A stretch of 25,431 bases of DNA from Bacillota bacterium (GCA_023444095.1 JAEZRP010000012.1:1-25431); one strand, 5' to 3'; numbered from the stretch's first letter, positions 1 to 6,946 are shown. Notes: a model not told the origin generated them from the sequence alone. Numbers and translations are program-made.

Positions 1-91
1 GACCCCTCAAAGACGATGAGGTAGATAGGTCGGCGGTGGAAGTGTGGTAACACATGCAGCTTGCCGATACTAATCGGTCGAGGGCTTGATC
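1..91 (+). rRNA. 23S ribosomal RNA, 3' end (partial)
   Basis: The first 91 bases match the conserved 3' end of bacterial 23S rRNA, including the terminal segment GATACTAATCGGTCGAGGGC at 66-85. The gene starts before the window. The exact mature 3' end is an estimate from the position of this conserved block. The 5S gene downstream on the same strand confirms the rRNA operon. Confidence 0.93.
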
Positions 92-352
92 TGATGCAAC
101 TCCAGGGCGAGCGGAGCGCGAAAGCGCGGACGCAAACCCGGCTTCGAAGACTCGCGGTCATCCTGTGCGGTTTTGAGGGTGCGGATATCCTCAGGGGAAG
201 CGCGCTGCGGACGAGAACCGGCAAGTGAAAGCTGCCGGAAGGAAGACGCGGTGAAGCGGCTCAATCTGAAGCAGGCGAGGCGGAACACGCCGAGCATGCG
301 GAAGAAAGAGAAGCTTTGCAAGCCCCGCGGACATTCACAACCGAATATGGTT
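92..352 (+). other. 23S-5S internal transcribed spacer, no tRNA
   Basis: This is 261 bases of rRNA operon spacer. I looked for tRNA cloverleafs and found none. It contains short stem-loops such as CCGGCA/TGCCGG around 219-239, which may be processing structures. The open reading frames crossing this region on either strand overlap rRNA and are not genes. Confidence 0.75.
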
Positions 353-468
<116 letters not shown>

Positions 469-476
469 TTCAATTG

Positions 477-501
477 GGAGAAGAGAAATCTTCTCCTTTT
501 T
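477..501 (+). terminator. rRNA operon intrinsic terminator
   Basis: A perfect 8-bp hairpin (GGAGAAGA, loop GAAA, TCTTCTCC) is followed directly by five T. It lies 8 bases after the 5S gene and closes the rRNA operon. Confidence 0.9.
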
Positions 502-593
502 CCTTTTCTTCCAAAGGACGATTCTCGTTCCCGGAGGCGTTCTCACTTTTCCGTTTTGTTGTTAAAACGAGAAATTCAATCTTCCGACAACTA

Positions 594-622
594 TTGTGTT
601 TCGATTCTGTTTCATGTATAAT
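594..622 (+). promoter_or_regulatory. sigma-A type promoter of the encapsulin operon
   Basis: A perfect -10 TATAAT lies at 617-622. A weak -35 (TTGTGT, 594-599) sits 17 bases upstream. The first base of the transcript would be near 629, leaving a leader of about 50 bases before the first gene. The -35 is poor, so activation by a regulator is possible. Confidence 0.6.
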
Positions 623-632
623 TTTAAGTGGT

Positions 633-646
633 ATATGGAACCATAT
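633..646 (+). promoter_or_regulatory. palindrome in the encapsulin operon leader (candidate operator)
   Basis: ATATGG-AA-CCATAT is a perfect 6-bp inverted repeat with a 2-base centre, located about 5 to 18 bases after the predicted transcription start. Its position suits a repressor site. I cannot assign it to PerR, Fur or another regulator from the sequence. Confidence 0.4.
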
Positions 647-680
647 CAATTTGAGAACTGATCTGAATGGAGGATGAGGT

Positions 681-1043
681 ATGCCGGCTTTCGCAAATCC
701 GTTTCAGGGTAACGTCGATCGGAAAATGAGCAAAGAGGAGCTGATTCAGGCCATTCGTCTCGACATCGCCGGAGAGCTCGAGGCAATCTATGTTTACGAC
801 GCGCATGTGCAGGCGACGGACAATGAGCTTGCCAAAAAGGTTATCGCGGACATCCGCGACGAGGAGAAGGCGCATGTGGGCGAGTTGATGACGCTTCTGC
901 GCGCGCTCGACCCCATGGAGGCGGAACACTTTGCTTCCGGAGAGGGCGAGGTCAAGGAGATGCTTGAGGAACTTGGGATCGCCGCCCCCGAAAAGCAGGC
1001 GTCTGATTCCGGCACGACCGTCGGAAGCCTCCTGGGCGAATAG
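681..1043 (+). CDS. encapsulated ferritin (EncFtn) cargo protein
   Basis: A 120-residue ferritin-like protein of the EncFtn family, half-ferritins that oxidise Fe(II) inside an encapsulin shell. The metal ligands known for this family are present at the expected positions: Glu32, Glu62 and His65 (in EEKAHV). The protein is nearly all helical. Its C-terminus ends TVGSLLGE (113-120), which matches the short cargo-loading peptide (consensus around TVGSL) that docks cargo to the inside of encapsulin shells. GGAGG sits 7 bases before the ATG. The shell gene starts 15 bases downstream, which supports the cargo assignment. Rubrerythrin-like annotation is possible in automated pipelines, but the protein is too short and lacks a rubredoxin domain. 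Confidence 0.93.
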   Translation: MPAFANPFQGNVDRKMSKEELIQAIRLDIAGELEAIYVYDAHVQATDNELAKKVIADIRDEEKAHVGELMTLLRALDPMEAEHFASGEGEVKEMLEELGIAAPEKQASDSGTTVGSLLGE

Positions 1044-1058
1044 GAAGGAGGGATCGAC

Positions 1059-1874
1059 ATGAGTTATCTGTCCAGAGAAGCGGCTATCCTTTCGGAAGAG
1101 GTATGGGCACAGATTGATTCCGCCGTCGTAAAGACCGCGCGGAGCATTCTGACCGGCAGGCGCTTTCTGAGCGTCTTTGGACCACTCGGCGTTGGAACGG
1201 GCTATGTCCCGCTGGACGATGCGGAGGCGCTGGCGGAAACGGACACGGACGGCGTCATCACGACGACCGGCAGGAAATACGTGGAGATTCCGACACTCTA
1301 CACGGACTTCACCCTTCTTGCGAAGGACATCGAGGCAGCCGCAAAGGCGGGTTATCCCCTCGATCTTTCAAAGGCGATTGCGGCAGCCGAGCAGGCCGCG
1401 CTCAAGGAAGACAGGTTCATCTACTTTGGAAGCGAGGCGCTTGGCTACGAGGGCATTCTGACCGCAAAGGGTACGAACAAGGTCAAGGGAAACGACTGGA
1501 CCAAGGGGGAGAATGCGTTCTCGGATGTCGCAGGGGCCATTTCGCTGCTCGCGGAGCAGGGGATCTACGGGCCTTACACGCTCGTCGTGAGCCCGGACGT
1601 TTATATGAAGATGCAGAGGCTCCAGCCGAATACGGGGCTTCTCGAGATCGACCGCGTGGCGAAGCTGGTGGACGGACATGTCATCAAGGCGCCCGCACTC
1701 GGAAAGGGAAAGGCCTTCCTCGTTTGCGCCGACAAGCGCAACATCGATCTCGCCATCGGTCAGGATATGGCGACCGCTTACCTCGAGCAGAAGGAGCTCA
1801 ACCATTCGTTCCGTCTGCTTGAAACGGTGCTTTTGCGCGTGAAGCGCGCCAAGGCGATCGTCGTCTTTGAATAA
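1059..1874 (+). CDS. family 1 encapsulin nanocompartment shell protein
   Basis: A 271-residue protein of the Linocin-M18/encapsulin family (HK97 phage capsid fold), of normal length for a T=1 family 1 shell. Recognisable stretches include the N-terminal LSREAAILSEEVWAQID, the ILTGRRFLSVFGPLG segment (about 31-45) and the C-terminal ETVLLRVKRAKAIVVFE end. It would assemble a cytoplasmic protein cage and load the EncFtn protein encoded just upstream through its TVGSL tail. A strong RBS (GGAAGGAGGG) precedes the ATG. It is co-transcribed with the ferritin gene (15-base gap) and with desulfoferrodoxin (25-base gap). Nothing suggests a phage origin of the region: no other capsid or tail genes are present. 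Confidence 0.95.
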   Translation: MSYLSREAAILSEEVWAQIDSAVVKTARSILTGRRFLSVFGPLGVGTGYVPLDDAEALAETDTDGVITTTGRKYVEIPTLYTDFTLLAKDIEAAAKAGYPLDLSKAIAAAEQAALKEDRFIYFGSEALGYEGILTAKGTNKVKGNDWTKGENAFSDVAGAISLLAEQGIYGPYTLVVSPDVYMKMQRLQPNTGLLEIDRVAKLVDGHVIKAPALGKGKAFLVCADKRNIDLAIGQDMATAYLEQKELNHSFRLLETVLLRVKRAKAIVVFE

Positions 1875-1899
1875 ACGAAAGAAGGGAAGGGGTACGAAC

Positions 1900-2271
1900 A
1901 TGGCTGTCGAATTCTATCGTTGTGACATGTGCGGAAACATGGTGGCCCTCATCAAGAAGGGAGGCGGGACGCTCGTCTGCTGCGGACAGGACATGAAAAA
2001 GCTCGAGGCGAACACCACCGACGCTGCGCAGGAGAAGCACGTGCCGGTTGTCTCGACGGAAGGCGACAAGATCAAGATCGCGGTCGGCTCGACGCTTCAC
2101 CCCATGTTGCCCGAGCATCACATCGAGTGGATCGCGCTCGTTGCGGGCGACAAGGTCGAGTTCAAGTTCCTGAAGCCCGGCGAGGAGCCGAAGGCGGAGT
2201 TTGACGCGGTCGAATCCGGCGAGGTTTACGAATACTGCAACCTGCACGGCCTCTGGAAGACGTCGTTCTAA
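1900..2271 (+). CDS. dfx: desulfoferrodoxin (superoxide reductase, class with N-terminal desulforedoxin domain)
   Basis: A 123-residue two-domain superoxide reductase that reduces superoxide to hydrogen peroxide without producing oxygen, typical of anaerobes. The N-terminal rubredoxin-like iron site is formed by Cys8, Cys11, Cys27 and Cys28 (CxxC and CC). The catalytic iron ligands His47, His67, His73, Cys113 and His116 are all present, with the Glu45-Lys46 pair next to the site. The start at 1900 was chosen because AAGGGAAGGGG lies just upstream; an in-frame ATG at 1867 would overlap the shell gene. It is the third gene of the encapsulin operon. It carries no cargo-loading peptide (ends WKTSF), so it probably works outside the cage. 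A terminator follows. Confidence 0.95.
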   Translation: MAVEFYRCDMCGNMVALIKKGGGTLVCCGQDMKKLEANTTDAAQEKHVPVVSTEGDKIKIAVGSTLHPMLPEHHIEWIALVAGDKVEFKFLKPGEEPKAEFDAVESGEVYEYCNLHGLWKTSF

Positions 2272-2280
2272 TCAGGCGAG

Positions 2281-2310
2281 GGGAAGAGATCCGGCCCGGG
2301 TCTCTTTCTT
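2281..2310 (+). terminator. intrinsic terminator after desulfoferrodoxin
   Basis: A hairpin AGAGATCCG (2285-2293), loop GCC, CGGGTCTCT (2297-2305) has one G-U pair and can extend outward through 2281-2284. It is followed by a T-rich run, TTCTTTC. It separates the encapsulin operon from the oxidoreductase genes. Confidence 0.75.
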
Positions 2311-2336
2311 TCTACCCATGAGGGAGGGAGTTACCC

Positions 2337-4004
2337 ATGTACAACCTATTGATCGGCGGGGCCGCCGGCCAGGGCATCGACACAACCGCCGCGATCCTGG
2401 AAAAACTTTTAAAGCGCGCCGGATACAGCGTACTGACCGTGCGCGATTTCATGTCCCGCATTCGCGGCGGACATAATTTCATGCTGATCCGCTTCGGCAC
2501 GGAGCCGGTTTCTTCGCACGCGCGGGAGCTCGACGGCATTATTGCACTCGACGACGAGACGGTCGGCCTCCACATCGACGATCTGAAGAACGCGGGTTTC
2601 ATCCTGTGCGACAAAAAGCTTTCGACCCAGGACCCGCGCGCGATCAAGATCGACATGGAAGCAATGGCGAAATCGCTCGGCAATCCGCGCGCGGCAGGGT
2701 CCGTCGCCATTGGCGTCGTTTTGAAGCTGTTTGGCGAAAAGCTCGACGGCGCGAAGAGCGTCTTCGAGGAGTTCGTGAAGGAGCAATACCTCGACGTGAA
2801 CCTCAAGGCGGTCGAGGCGGGCTACGGGCTCGTCGAGGAACGCTATCCCCATCTCGAGGGAAACTGCGGAGATTGGATGCTCGTCTCGGGCAGCAAGGCT
2901 GTGGCACTTGGGGCCGTGGCGGCGGGGCTCAGGTTTTACTCGGCCTATCCCATGTCGCCCTCGACCGTGGTGATGGAGACGCTCGCGGCGATGTCCGACG
3001 AGGCGCATATTGTGGTCGAGCAGGCGGAGGACGAGATCGCCGGGATCAACATGGCAATCGGCGCGTCCTACGCCGGTGCGCGCGCGATGACGGGTACCTC
3101 CGGCGGCGGATTCTCCCTGAAGGTGGAGGCGCTGGGCCTTTCGGGCATGGCCGAGATCCCGCTGGTGGTGATCGACGTGCAGCGGCCTGGCCCCGTGACC
3201 GGGCTTCCGACGCGCACGGAGCAGAGCGATTTGAAGTTTGTCATCTCCGCGTCGCAGGGAGAGTTCCCGCGCATGGTCATCGCGCTCCGAAATCCGGAGG
3301 ACGCGTTTTATCAGACCGTCCGCGCGTTCAATCTCGCCGAGAAATACCAGATCCCGGTCATCCTGCTCTCCGACCAGTACGTGGGAGACTCTTCCTATAC
3401 GGTGAAGCCCTTTACTCTTTCCGGCATAGAGCTTGTAAAGCCCGCGCAGACGCACGAAGGCGAGGGGGAGTACCTGCGCTACGCGTACACCGAGAGCGGC
3501 GTTTCGCCCCGGCTCATCCCCGGGAAGACGGAGCACCTGGTGCTCGCAGACAGCGACGAGCACGACGAGCAGGGCAGGATCACCGAGTCCGCCGAAGTGC
3601 GCACCAGGATGTCCGACAAGCGCATGAAGAAGATCGAGGGGCTGAAGGCGGAGCTTCTGGAGCCGGAGTTCATCGGACCGGAGGACTTTGAGACGCTCCT
3701 GGTCGGCTGGGGTTCCACGTGGGGACCCATCTCCGAGGCGGTGAAGCTCCTGAACGCCGAAGGGGAAAGGACGGCGGCGCTGGTGTTCGGCGACGTCTAT
3801 CCTCTTCCGGAAAGGGTCTTCATGGAAAAGAGCGCGAAGGCGAAACGGATGATCAACGTCGAGCAGAACGCGACCGGGCAGCTCGCCGGGCTCATCCGCG
3901 AGGCGACCGGAATCGCGATGACCGGCAGCGTGTTGAAATACGACGGGCGACAGGTTTCGGGCGAAGAGATCGCCGCGCGCGTCCGGAAGGGGGAATTGAA
4001 ATGA
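2337..4004 (+). CDS. korA: 2-oxoacid:acceptor oxidoreductase, fused gamma-alpha subunit
   Basis: A 555-residue subunit of a 2-oxoacid:ferredoxin oxidoreductase (2-oxoglutarate/2-oxoacid type) that oxidatively decarboxylates a 2-oxoacid to acyl-CoA and reduces ferredoxin. Residues 1 to about 180 form the gamma domain (start LLIGGAAGQGIDT; DFMSRIRGGHN near 38-48). Residues from about 185 form the alpha pyrimidine-binding domain (YSAYPMSPST, VEQAEDEIAGINMAIGAS, TGTSGGGFSLK). This gamma-alpha fusion is standard for the KorA type. GGGAGGGAG lies upstream of the ATG. It overlaps korB by 4 bases (ATGA). No ferredoxin-like delta subunit gene is adjacent. The substrate cannot be fixed from the sequence; 2-oxoglutarate is the usual guess, but branched 2-oxoacids are possible. 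Confidence 0.9.
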   Translation: MYNLLIGGAAGQGIDTTAAILEKLLKRAGYSVLTVRDFMSRIRGGHNFMLIRFGTEPVSSHARELDGIIALDDETVGLHIDDLKNAGFILCDKKLSTQDPRAIKIDMEAMAKSLGNPRAAGSVAIGVVLKLFGEKLDGAKSVFEEFVKEQYLDVNLKAVEAGYGLVEERYPHLEGNCGDWMLVSGSKAVALGAVAAGLRFYSAYPMSPSTVVMETLAAMSDEAHIVVEQAEDEIAGINMAIGASYAGARAMTGTSGGGFSLKVEALGLSGMAEIPLVVIDVQRPGPVTGLPTRTEQSDLKFVISASQGEFPRMVIALRNPEDAFYQTVRAFNLAEKYQIPVILLSDQYVGDSSYTVKPFTLSGIELVKPAQTHEGEGEYLRYAYTESGVSPRLIPGKTEHLVLADSDEHDEQGRITESAEVRTRMSDKRMKKIEGLKAELLEPEFIGPEDFETLLVGWGSTWGPISEAVKLLNAEGERTAALVFGDVYPLPERVFMEKSAKAKRMINVEQNATGQLAGLIREATGIAMTGSVLKYDGRQVSGEEIAARVRKGELK

Positions 4005-4849
4005 GCGAATGTTTTCGCACGTATGAGACGGCCTGGTGCCCCGGCTGCGGCAACTTCGTGATCCTCGACTGCCTGAAGCAGGCGCTTGAGGAGCTGGGGA
4101 AGAAGCCATCCGAGGTGCTGGTGGCGGCGGGCATCGGTCAGGCGGCCAAGACGCCGCAGTACATCGGCGCGAACGGCTTCTGCGGACTCCACGGGCGCTC
4201 GCTCCCCGCAGCCGTCGCCGCGAAGATCGCCAACGAAAAGCTGACGGTGGTCGTCGACACGGGCGACGGCGATTCCTACGGCGAGGGCGGAAATCACTTC
4301 CTCCACAATATCCGCCGGAACGTGGACATCGCCCACTTCGTGCACGACAACCAGATCTACGGTCTCACGAAGGGTCAGGCGTCGCCGACGTCCATGATCG
4401 GCATGGTGACGGGCGTGCAGGTAGACGGCAACCAGAACGAGCCGATGAATCCCGTGCTCGTCGCGATCGCCGCCGGCGCGGGCTTCGTGGCGCGCGCGTT
4501 CACCGGGCATAAGGAGCACCTCGTCTCCGTCATGAAGCAGGCGATCGAGTATCCCGGCTACGCGCTCGTGGACATCCTTCAGCCGTGCGTGAGCTTCAAC
4601 AAACTCAACACCTTCCAGTGGTACAACAAGCGCGTGTACGAGTTGGGCGAGGACTACGATCCCGCGGACAAGCCCGGCGCGCTCGTGAAATCCATGGAGT
4701 TCGGCGAGAAGATTCCGATCGGCGTGCTGTATCGGGAGGAGAAGGAGCCGTTCCACAGAAGGAATGAGACGCTCAAGGATGGGACGCCGCTGCTTGACCG
4801 GGAGGCAGGGGCGGAGGTCGTGGAGAGACTGATCAGGGCGTATATATAA
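4001..4849 (+). CDS. korB: 2-oxoacid:ferredoxin oxidoreductase beta subunit (thiamine diphosphate binding)
   Basis: A 282-residue beta subunit. It carries the CPGCGNF motif (Cys13, Cys16), which supplies iron-sulfur ligands together with later cysteines such as that in QPCVSFN. It also has the thiamine-diphosphate/Mg motif GDGDSYGEGG (88-97) followed by NIRRNVD, and the family signature DNQIYGLTKGQASPTS (116-131). The start at 4001 overlaps the korA stop, and GGAAGGGGG precedes it. It acts with KorA in the cytoplasm, feeding electrons to ferredoxin. A terminator hairpin follows directly, so the pair forms a two-gene unit. Confidence 0.93.
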   Translation: MSECFRTYETAWCPGCGNFVILDCLKQALEELGKKPSEVLVAAGIGQAAKTPQYIGANGFCGLHGRSLPAAVAAKIANEKLTVVVDTGDGDSYGEGGNHFLHNIRRNVDIAHFVHDNQIYGLTKGQASPTSMIGMVTGVQVDGNQNEPMNPVLVAIAAGAGFVARAFTGHKEHLVSVMKQAIEYPGYALVDILQPCVSFNKLNTFQWYNKRVYELGEDYDPADKPGALVKSMEFGEKIPIGVLYREEKEPFHRRNETLKDGTPLLDREAGAEVVERLIRAYI

Positions 4850-4853
4850 AAGA

Positions 4854-4887
4854 AAAGCCGCGCCATCCGGGAAGAGGGTGCGGCTTT
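4854..4887 (+). terminator. terminator after korB
   Basis: AAAGCCGC (4854-4861) pairs with GCGGCTTT (4880-4887), extended inward by G-U and two C-G pairs. The following T tract is short (TTT then CAATT), so efficiency is uncertain. Confidence 0.7.
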
Positions 4888-4931
4888 CAATTGGAGTCAT
4901 GCGAGACCTTGTATTGGTGCGCATTCTTATA

Positions 4932-4970
4932 AACCTCCATGCTGTTTTGTCCTACCGTAGCTTGGAGGTT
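4932..4970 (-). terminator. stem-loop at the downstream end of the AT-rich islet
   Basis: AACCTCCA-T-GCT (4932-4943) pairs with AGC-T-TGGAGGTT (4959-4970), 11 base pairs around one mismatch with a 15-base loop. It lies 68 bases downstream of the minus-strand peptide gene. Read on the minus strand it is followed by TATAAG rather than a clean T run, so calling it a terminator is tentative. Confidence 0.35.
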
Positions 4971-5037
4971 ACACATAATTCGGGACGGTCTCGGTTTCTG
5001 GATACGTGCGAAAAATACTAGACACTACCATCAATAA

Positions 5038-5211
5038 CTAGCATTCATCCCAAGAGTTTTTGTGACATCCACCTGATGCCCAGAGACAATCTCCTTGTGG
5101 TGTTGTTGGATTTGTCCTGCTACCAGTATAATAACCACCAGAGGCCGCAATAATATCGCTATAACGAAATTCGATCCTGTTTAGTGTTGGGGGTGTGTAC
5201 TTACGCTTCAT
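5038..5211 (-). CDS. putative RiPP precursor peptide (57 aa)
   Basis: A short gene of 58 codons with a textbook RBS. The product begins MKRKYTPPTLNRIEF (1-15), continues SDIIAASGG (18-26), then a Tyr/Thr/Gly/Pro-rich linker (27-40), and ends in a Cys/Trp-rich tail. Tail cysteines are Cys42, Cys49 and Cys57 (spacing C-x6-C-x7-C), with Trp44, Trp54 and the segment CLWASGGC (42-49). The N-terminal part looks like a leader and the last 15-17 residues like a modified core, possibly thioether or aromatic cross-linked. It lies 59 bases downstream of a radical SAM/SPASM gene on the same strand. I see this architecture directly; its role as that enzyme's substrate is inference from gene pairing. I do not recognise the peptide as any named family, and there is no signal peptide. 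Confidence 0.8.
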   Translation of the reverse strand: MKRKYTPPTLNRIEFRYSDIIAASGGYYTGSRTNPTTPQGDCLWASGGCHKNSWDEC

Positions 5212-5215
5212 GGTG

Positions 5216-5223
5216 CTCCTCCT
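5216..5223 (-). promoter_or_regulatory. strong ribosome binding site of the peptide gene
   Basis: On the minus strand AGGAGGAG lies 4 bases before the ATG at 5211. It is nearly ideal and is the main reason to accept such a short reading frame as a real gene. Confidence 0.8.
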
Positions 5224-5270
5224 ATTTATTATTTAGATGTCGTCACTGAGTGTTCCAATATGGTCGATGA

Positions 5271-6500
5271 TCAAATTTCTGTCGTGGGTGCATCAATCAC
5301 TCCTTCCAAAACACACTGTCGGGTTATGTTGCAATAATGACGGTCAACCTTGCCTGCTTCACCAGAATATAGCTCGTGCATGAGTGGGCATCTGTAGCAG
5401 ACGGTTCTATAAGCACAATCAGGGCAATCATAGAGAGCTTCATGATTCATTGACCAATTGACTATTGCGTTCCATGCAGACGAAAAATCACTTCTGATTA
5501 GGGATGATTTTACGCTATCGATCGTGTTGCAGGGTATTAGATCACCTTGCCAGTTGATCGCGAATGCACTCCGCCCTGCACTACATGGCATCCCTTTTTT
5601 TGTGGTACAAGTTCCTGCTATCGATTGAGGAATAGGCATACACAAAGGTTCTTTCGCAATTGAATGCTTTCCAAGCGCTGATCGAACTAGCTTCCTGGCC
5701 GTGATGATTTCGTCCATGCTTAAGCATATATCTTGATATGCGCGGCCTGTCTGTGCATAAGGTGGAACCAAATCATAGTTAATGCTATATGGTAAATTTA
5801 GCTCAGAAACCAATTTTATAATATTGTATATGCTAAAAAGCATTGGTTTGCTAACTGTTATTGCAATCCGTAAAGGAATTTCGACTTTCATCAGACCATT
5901 AATAGCATTAAAAACTTTATGAAAGTATCTACGACCCGTTACTTGTTCATATTCATCTTCATTACTCCCATATAAAGAAATTTGTATATAAGACGGCTTA
6001 TTTTCTTTAAAAAAATCAATTTTATCATTGTCTATAAGTGTCCCGTTCGATAAAATACTAGTATTGATACCTTTTGAGCGTAGATATAAATAAATTTCTT
6101 CAAATCCAGAATAAGTAAGGCATTCTCCCCCGGTCAATTGAGAGAACATCATGCCAGCATCGATCGCTTGATCAATGAATCCCTTCCAAACTAATGGTGT
6201 TATTAAATCACATGCACTGCATTGATTGTTACTTAAATGCACATAACACATGGTGCAATCAAGATTGCATAGCGGTGTTAACTCAAACGACCCAGCCAAT
6301 GGAATACCGCTTTCCCAAGCCTTTTGCCTCAGAAATTTACCAATGTTAATGAATTTTTGATGGCCAGGGATATTAATATGATCATAGTCAACAAGCATTT
6401 CATTTATACTTGCATACTTATGCATCCCGGCTTCGGTTTCTGACGCCTTAGGAAGTTCTATTCTATTTATACCTATATGTGATTTTATGTTTTTTGTCAT
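5271..6500 (-). CDS. radical SAM/SPASM peptide maturase
   Basis: A 409-residue radical S-adenosylmethionine enzyme. The SAM cluster motif CNLDCTMC gives Cys78, Cys82 and Cys85. TGGE (123-126) is the SAM-amino contact. The C-terminal SPASM domain for auxiliary Fe-S clusters has G319-x4-C324, then C359-x2-C362-x5-C368-x2-C371, and Cys390. Further cysteines lie at 287, 298, 306 and 396. This architecture is typical of RiPP maturases that form thioether or C-C bonds in peptides. Residues 1-65 show no domain I can name. The RBS AAGGGA lies 9 bases before the ATG. Codons are strongly AT biased compared with both flanks, suggesting acquisition by transfer. The small Cys/Trp peptide gene follows on the same strand. 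No transporter or peptidase is adjacent, so export may rely on genes elsewhere. Confidence 0.92.
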   Translation of the reverse strand: MTKNIKSHIGINRIELPKASETEAGMHKYASINEMLVDYDHINIPGHQKFINIGKFLRQKAWESGIPLAGSFELTPLCNLDCTMCYVHLSNNQCSACDLITPLVWKGFIDQAIDAGMMFSQLTGGECLTYSGFEEIYLYLRSKGINTSILSNGTLIDNDKIDFFKENKPSYIQISLYGSNEDEYEQVTGRRYFHKVFNAINGLMKVEIPLRIAITVSKPMLFSIYNIIKLVSELNLPYSINYDLVPPYAQTGRAYQDICLSMDEIITARKLVRSALGKHSIAKEPLCMPIPQSIAGTCTTKKGMPCSAGRSAFAINWQGDLIPCNTIDSVKSSLIRSDFSSAWNAIVNWSMNHEALYDCPDCAYRTVCYRCPLMHELYSGEAGKVDRHYCNITRQCVLEGVIDAPTTEI

Positions 6501-6607
6501 TGTTATACATCCCTTATGTTATCCTACAAATCTCAATAAAAGGCAAATGACACTAGGCGGTGTCCAATGCGCGTCAGCTTATGCCACTAAGCAACTGGAA
6601 ATTTCAA

Positions 6608-6618
6608 TTGTCTGACAA
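6608..6618. repeat. palindrome TTGTC-T-GACAA
   Basis: A perfect 5-bp dyad around a single central base. It shares the TTGTC/GACAA half-site with the larger inverted repeat 17 bases further on, so both may bind the same regulator. It lies about 110 bases upstream of the radical SAM start codon. Confidence 0.45.
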
Positions 6619-6634
6619 GATACGTCTTTCTTCA

Positions 6635-6666
6635 TTCGACAATTTACAATGATGTGCATTGTCGAA
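6635..6666. repeat. perfect 9-bp inverted repeat upstream of the maturase gene
   Basis: TTCGACAAT (6635-6643) and ATTGTCGAA (6658-6666) are exact reverse complements separated by 14 bases, so the half-site centres lie about two helical turns apart. No T run follows on either strand, which argues for an operator rather than a terminator. Confidence 0.5.
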
Positions 6667-6884
6667 AACAAAACAAAACTAACTAATCTACTGTGTCGTA
6701 GACTGCATTCCGCATCATAAAAGTCAGACTGATATTCACTTATTTAAGTTAGTTAAAATTATAATGCATGATGACGTACAATGCAAGGATTTTAAGAAGA
6801 AAAATTATTAATAATGAGTTAAAAATATTTGCACTAATGCATCCTCGTAATTTTCTTTATTACCTAAAAAACATAATGATCGGC

Positions 6885-6913
6885 TAGAAATCATGAATCA
6901 CAAGGTGTATAAT
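6885..6913 (+). promoter_or_regulatory. ilvE operon promoter
   Basis: -35 TAGAAA (6885-6890) and -10 TATAAT (6908-6913) are separated by 17 bases. Transcription would start near 6920, downstream of the upstream in-frame ATG at 6893. This supports the ilvE start at 6947. Confidence 0.7.
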
Positions 6914-6946
6914 GATCTAATACATAGTATTATGGGAGGAATCGCC

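Larger units (their letters stand above)
6501..6884 (+). other. AT-rich intergenic region between the divergent rSAM and ilvE genes
   Basis: 384 bases without a convincing gene. It holds the promoter region of the minus-strand peptide/maturase unit and two inverted repeats listed separately. A TATAAT-like element at 6758-6765 reads on both strands. A possible minus-strand promoter (TTGCCT at 6541-6546, GATAAC at 6518-6523, 17-base spacer) would leave almost no leader and is doubtful. Very short reading frames here (18 and 23 codons) lack an RBS. Confidence 0.6.

Noticed and set aside
1059..1874. Prophage capsid gene
   Set aside because: The HK97-like protein is a family 1 encapsulin next to its EncFtn cargo; no other phage genes surround it.
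2409..4109. Long minus-strand reading frame of 566 codons opposite korA
   Set aside because: It is antisense to clear oxidoreductase genes, is Arg/His/Leu rich as expected for the complement of high-GC coding sequence, and shows no family motif. The same applies to 16092-17396 (+) and 18345-20210 (-).
6579..6635. 18-residue minus-strand peptide frame with two cysteines upstream of the maturase
   Set aside because: No Shine-Dalgarno, and its start lies on an inverted-repeat arm. It is too short to support without conservation.
6893..6946. 18-codon N-terminal extension of ilvE
   Set aside because: It overlaps the -10 box, has no RBS, and homologues start near the chosen ATG at 6947.
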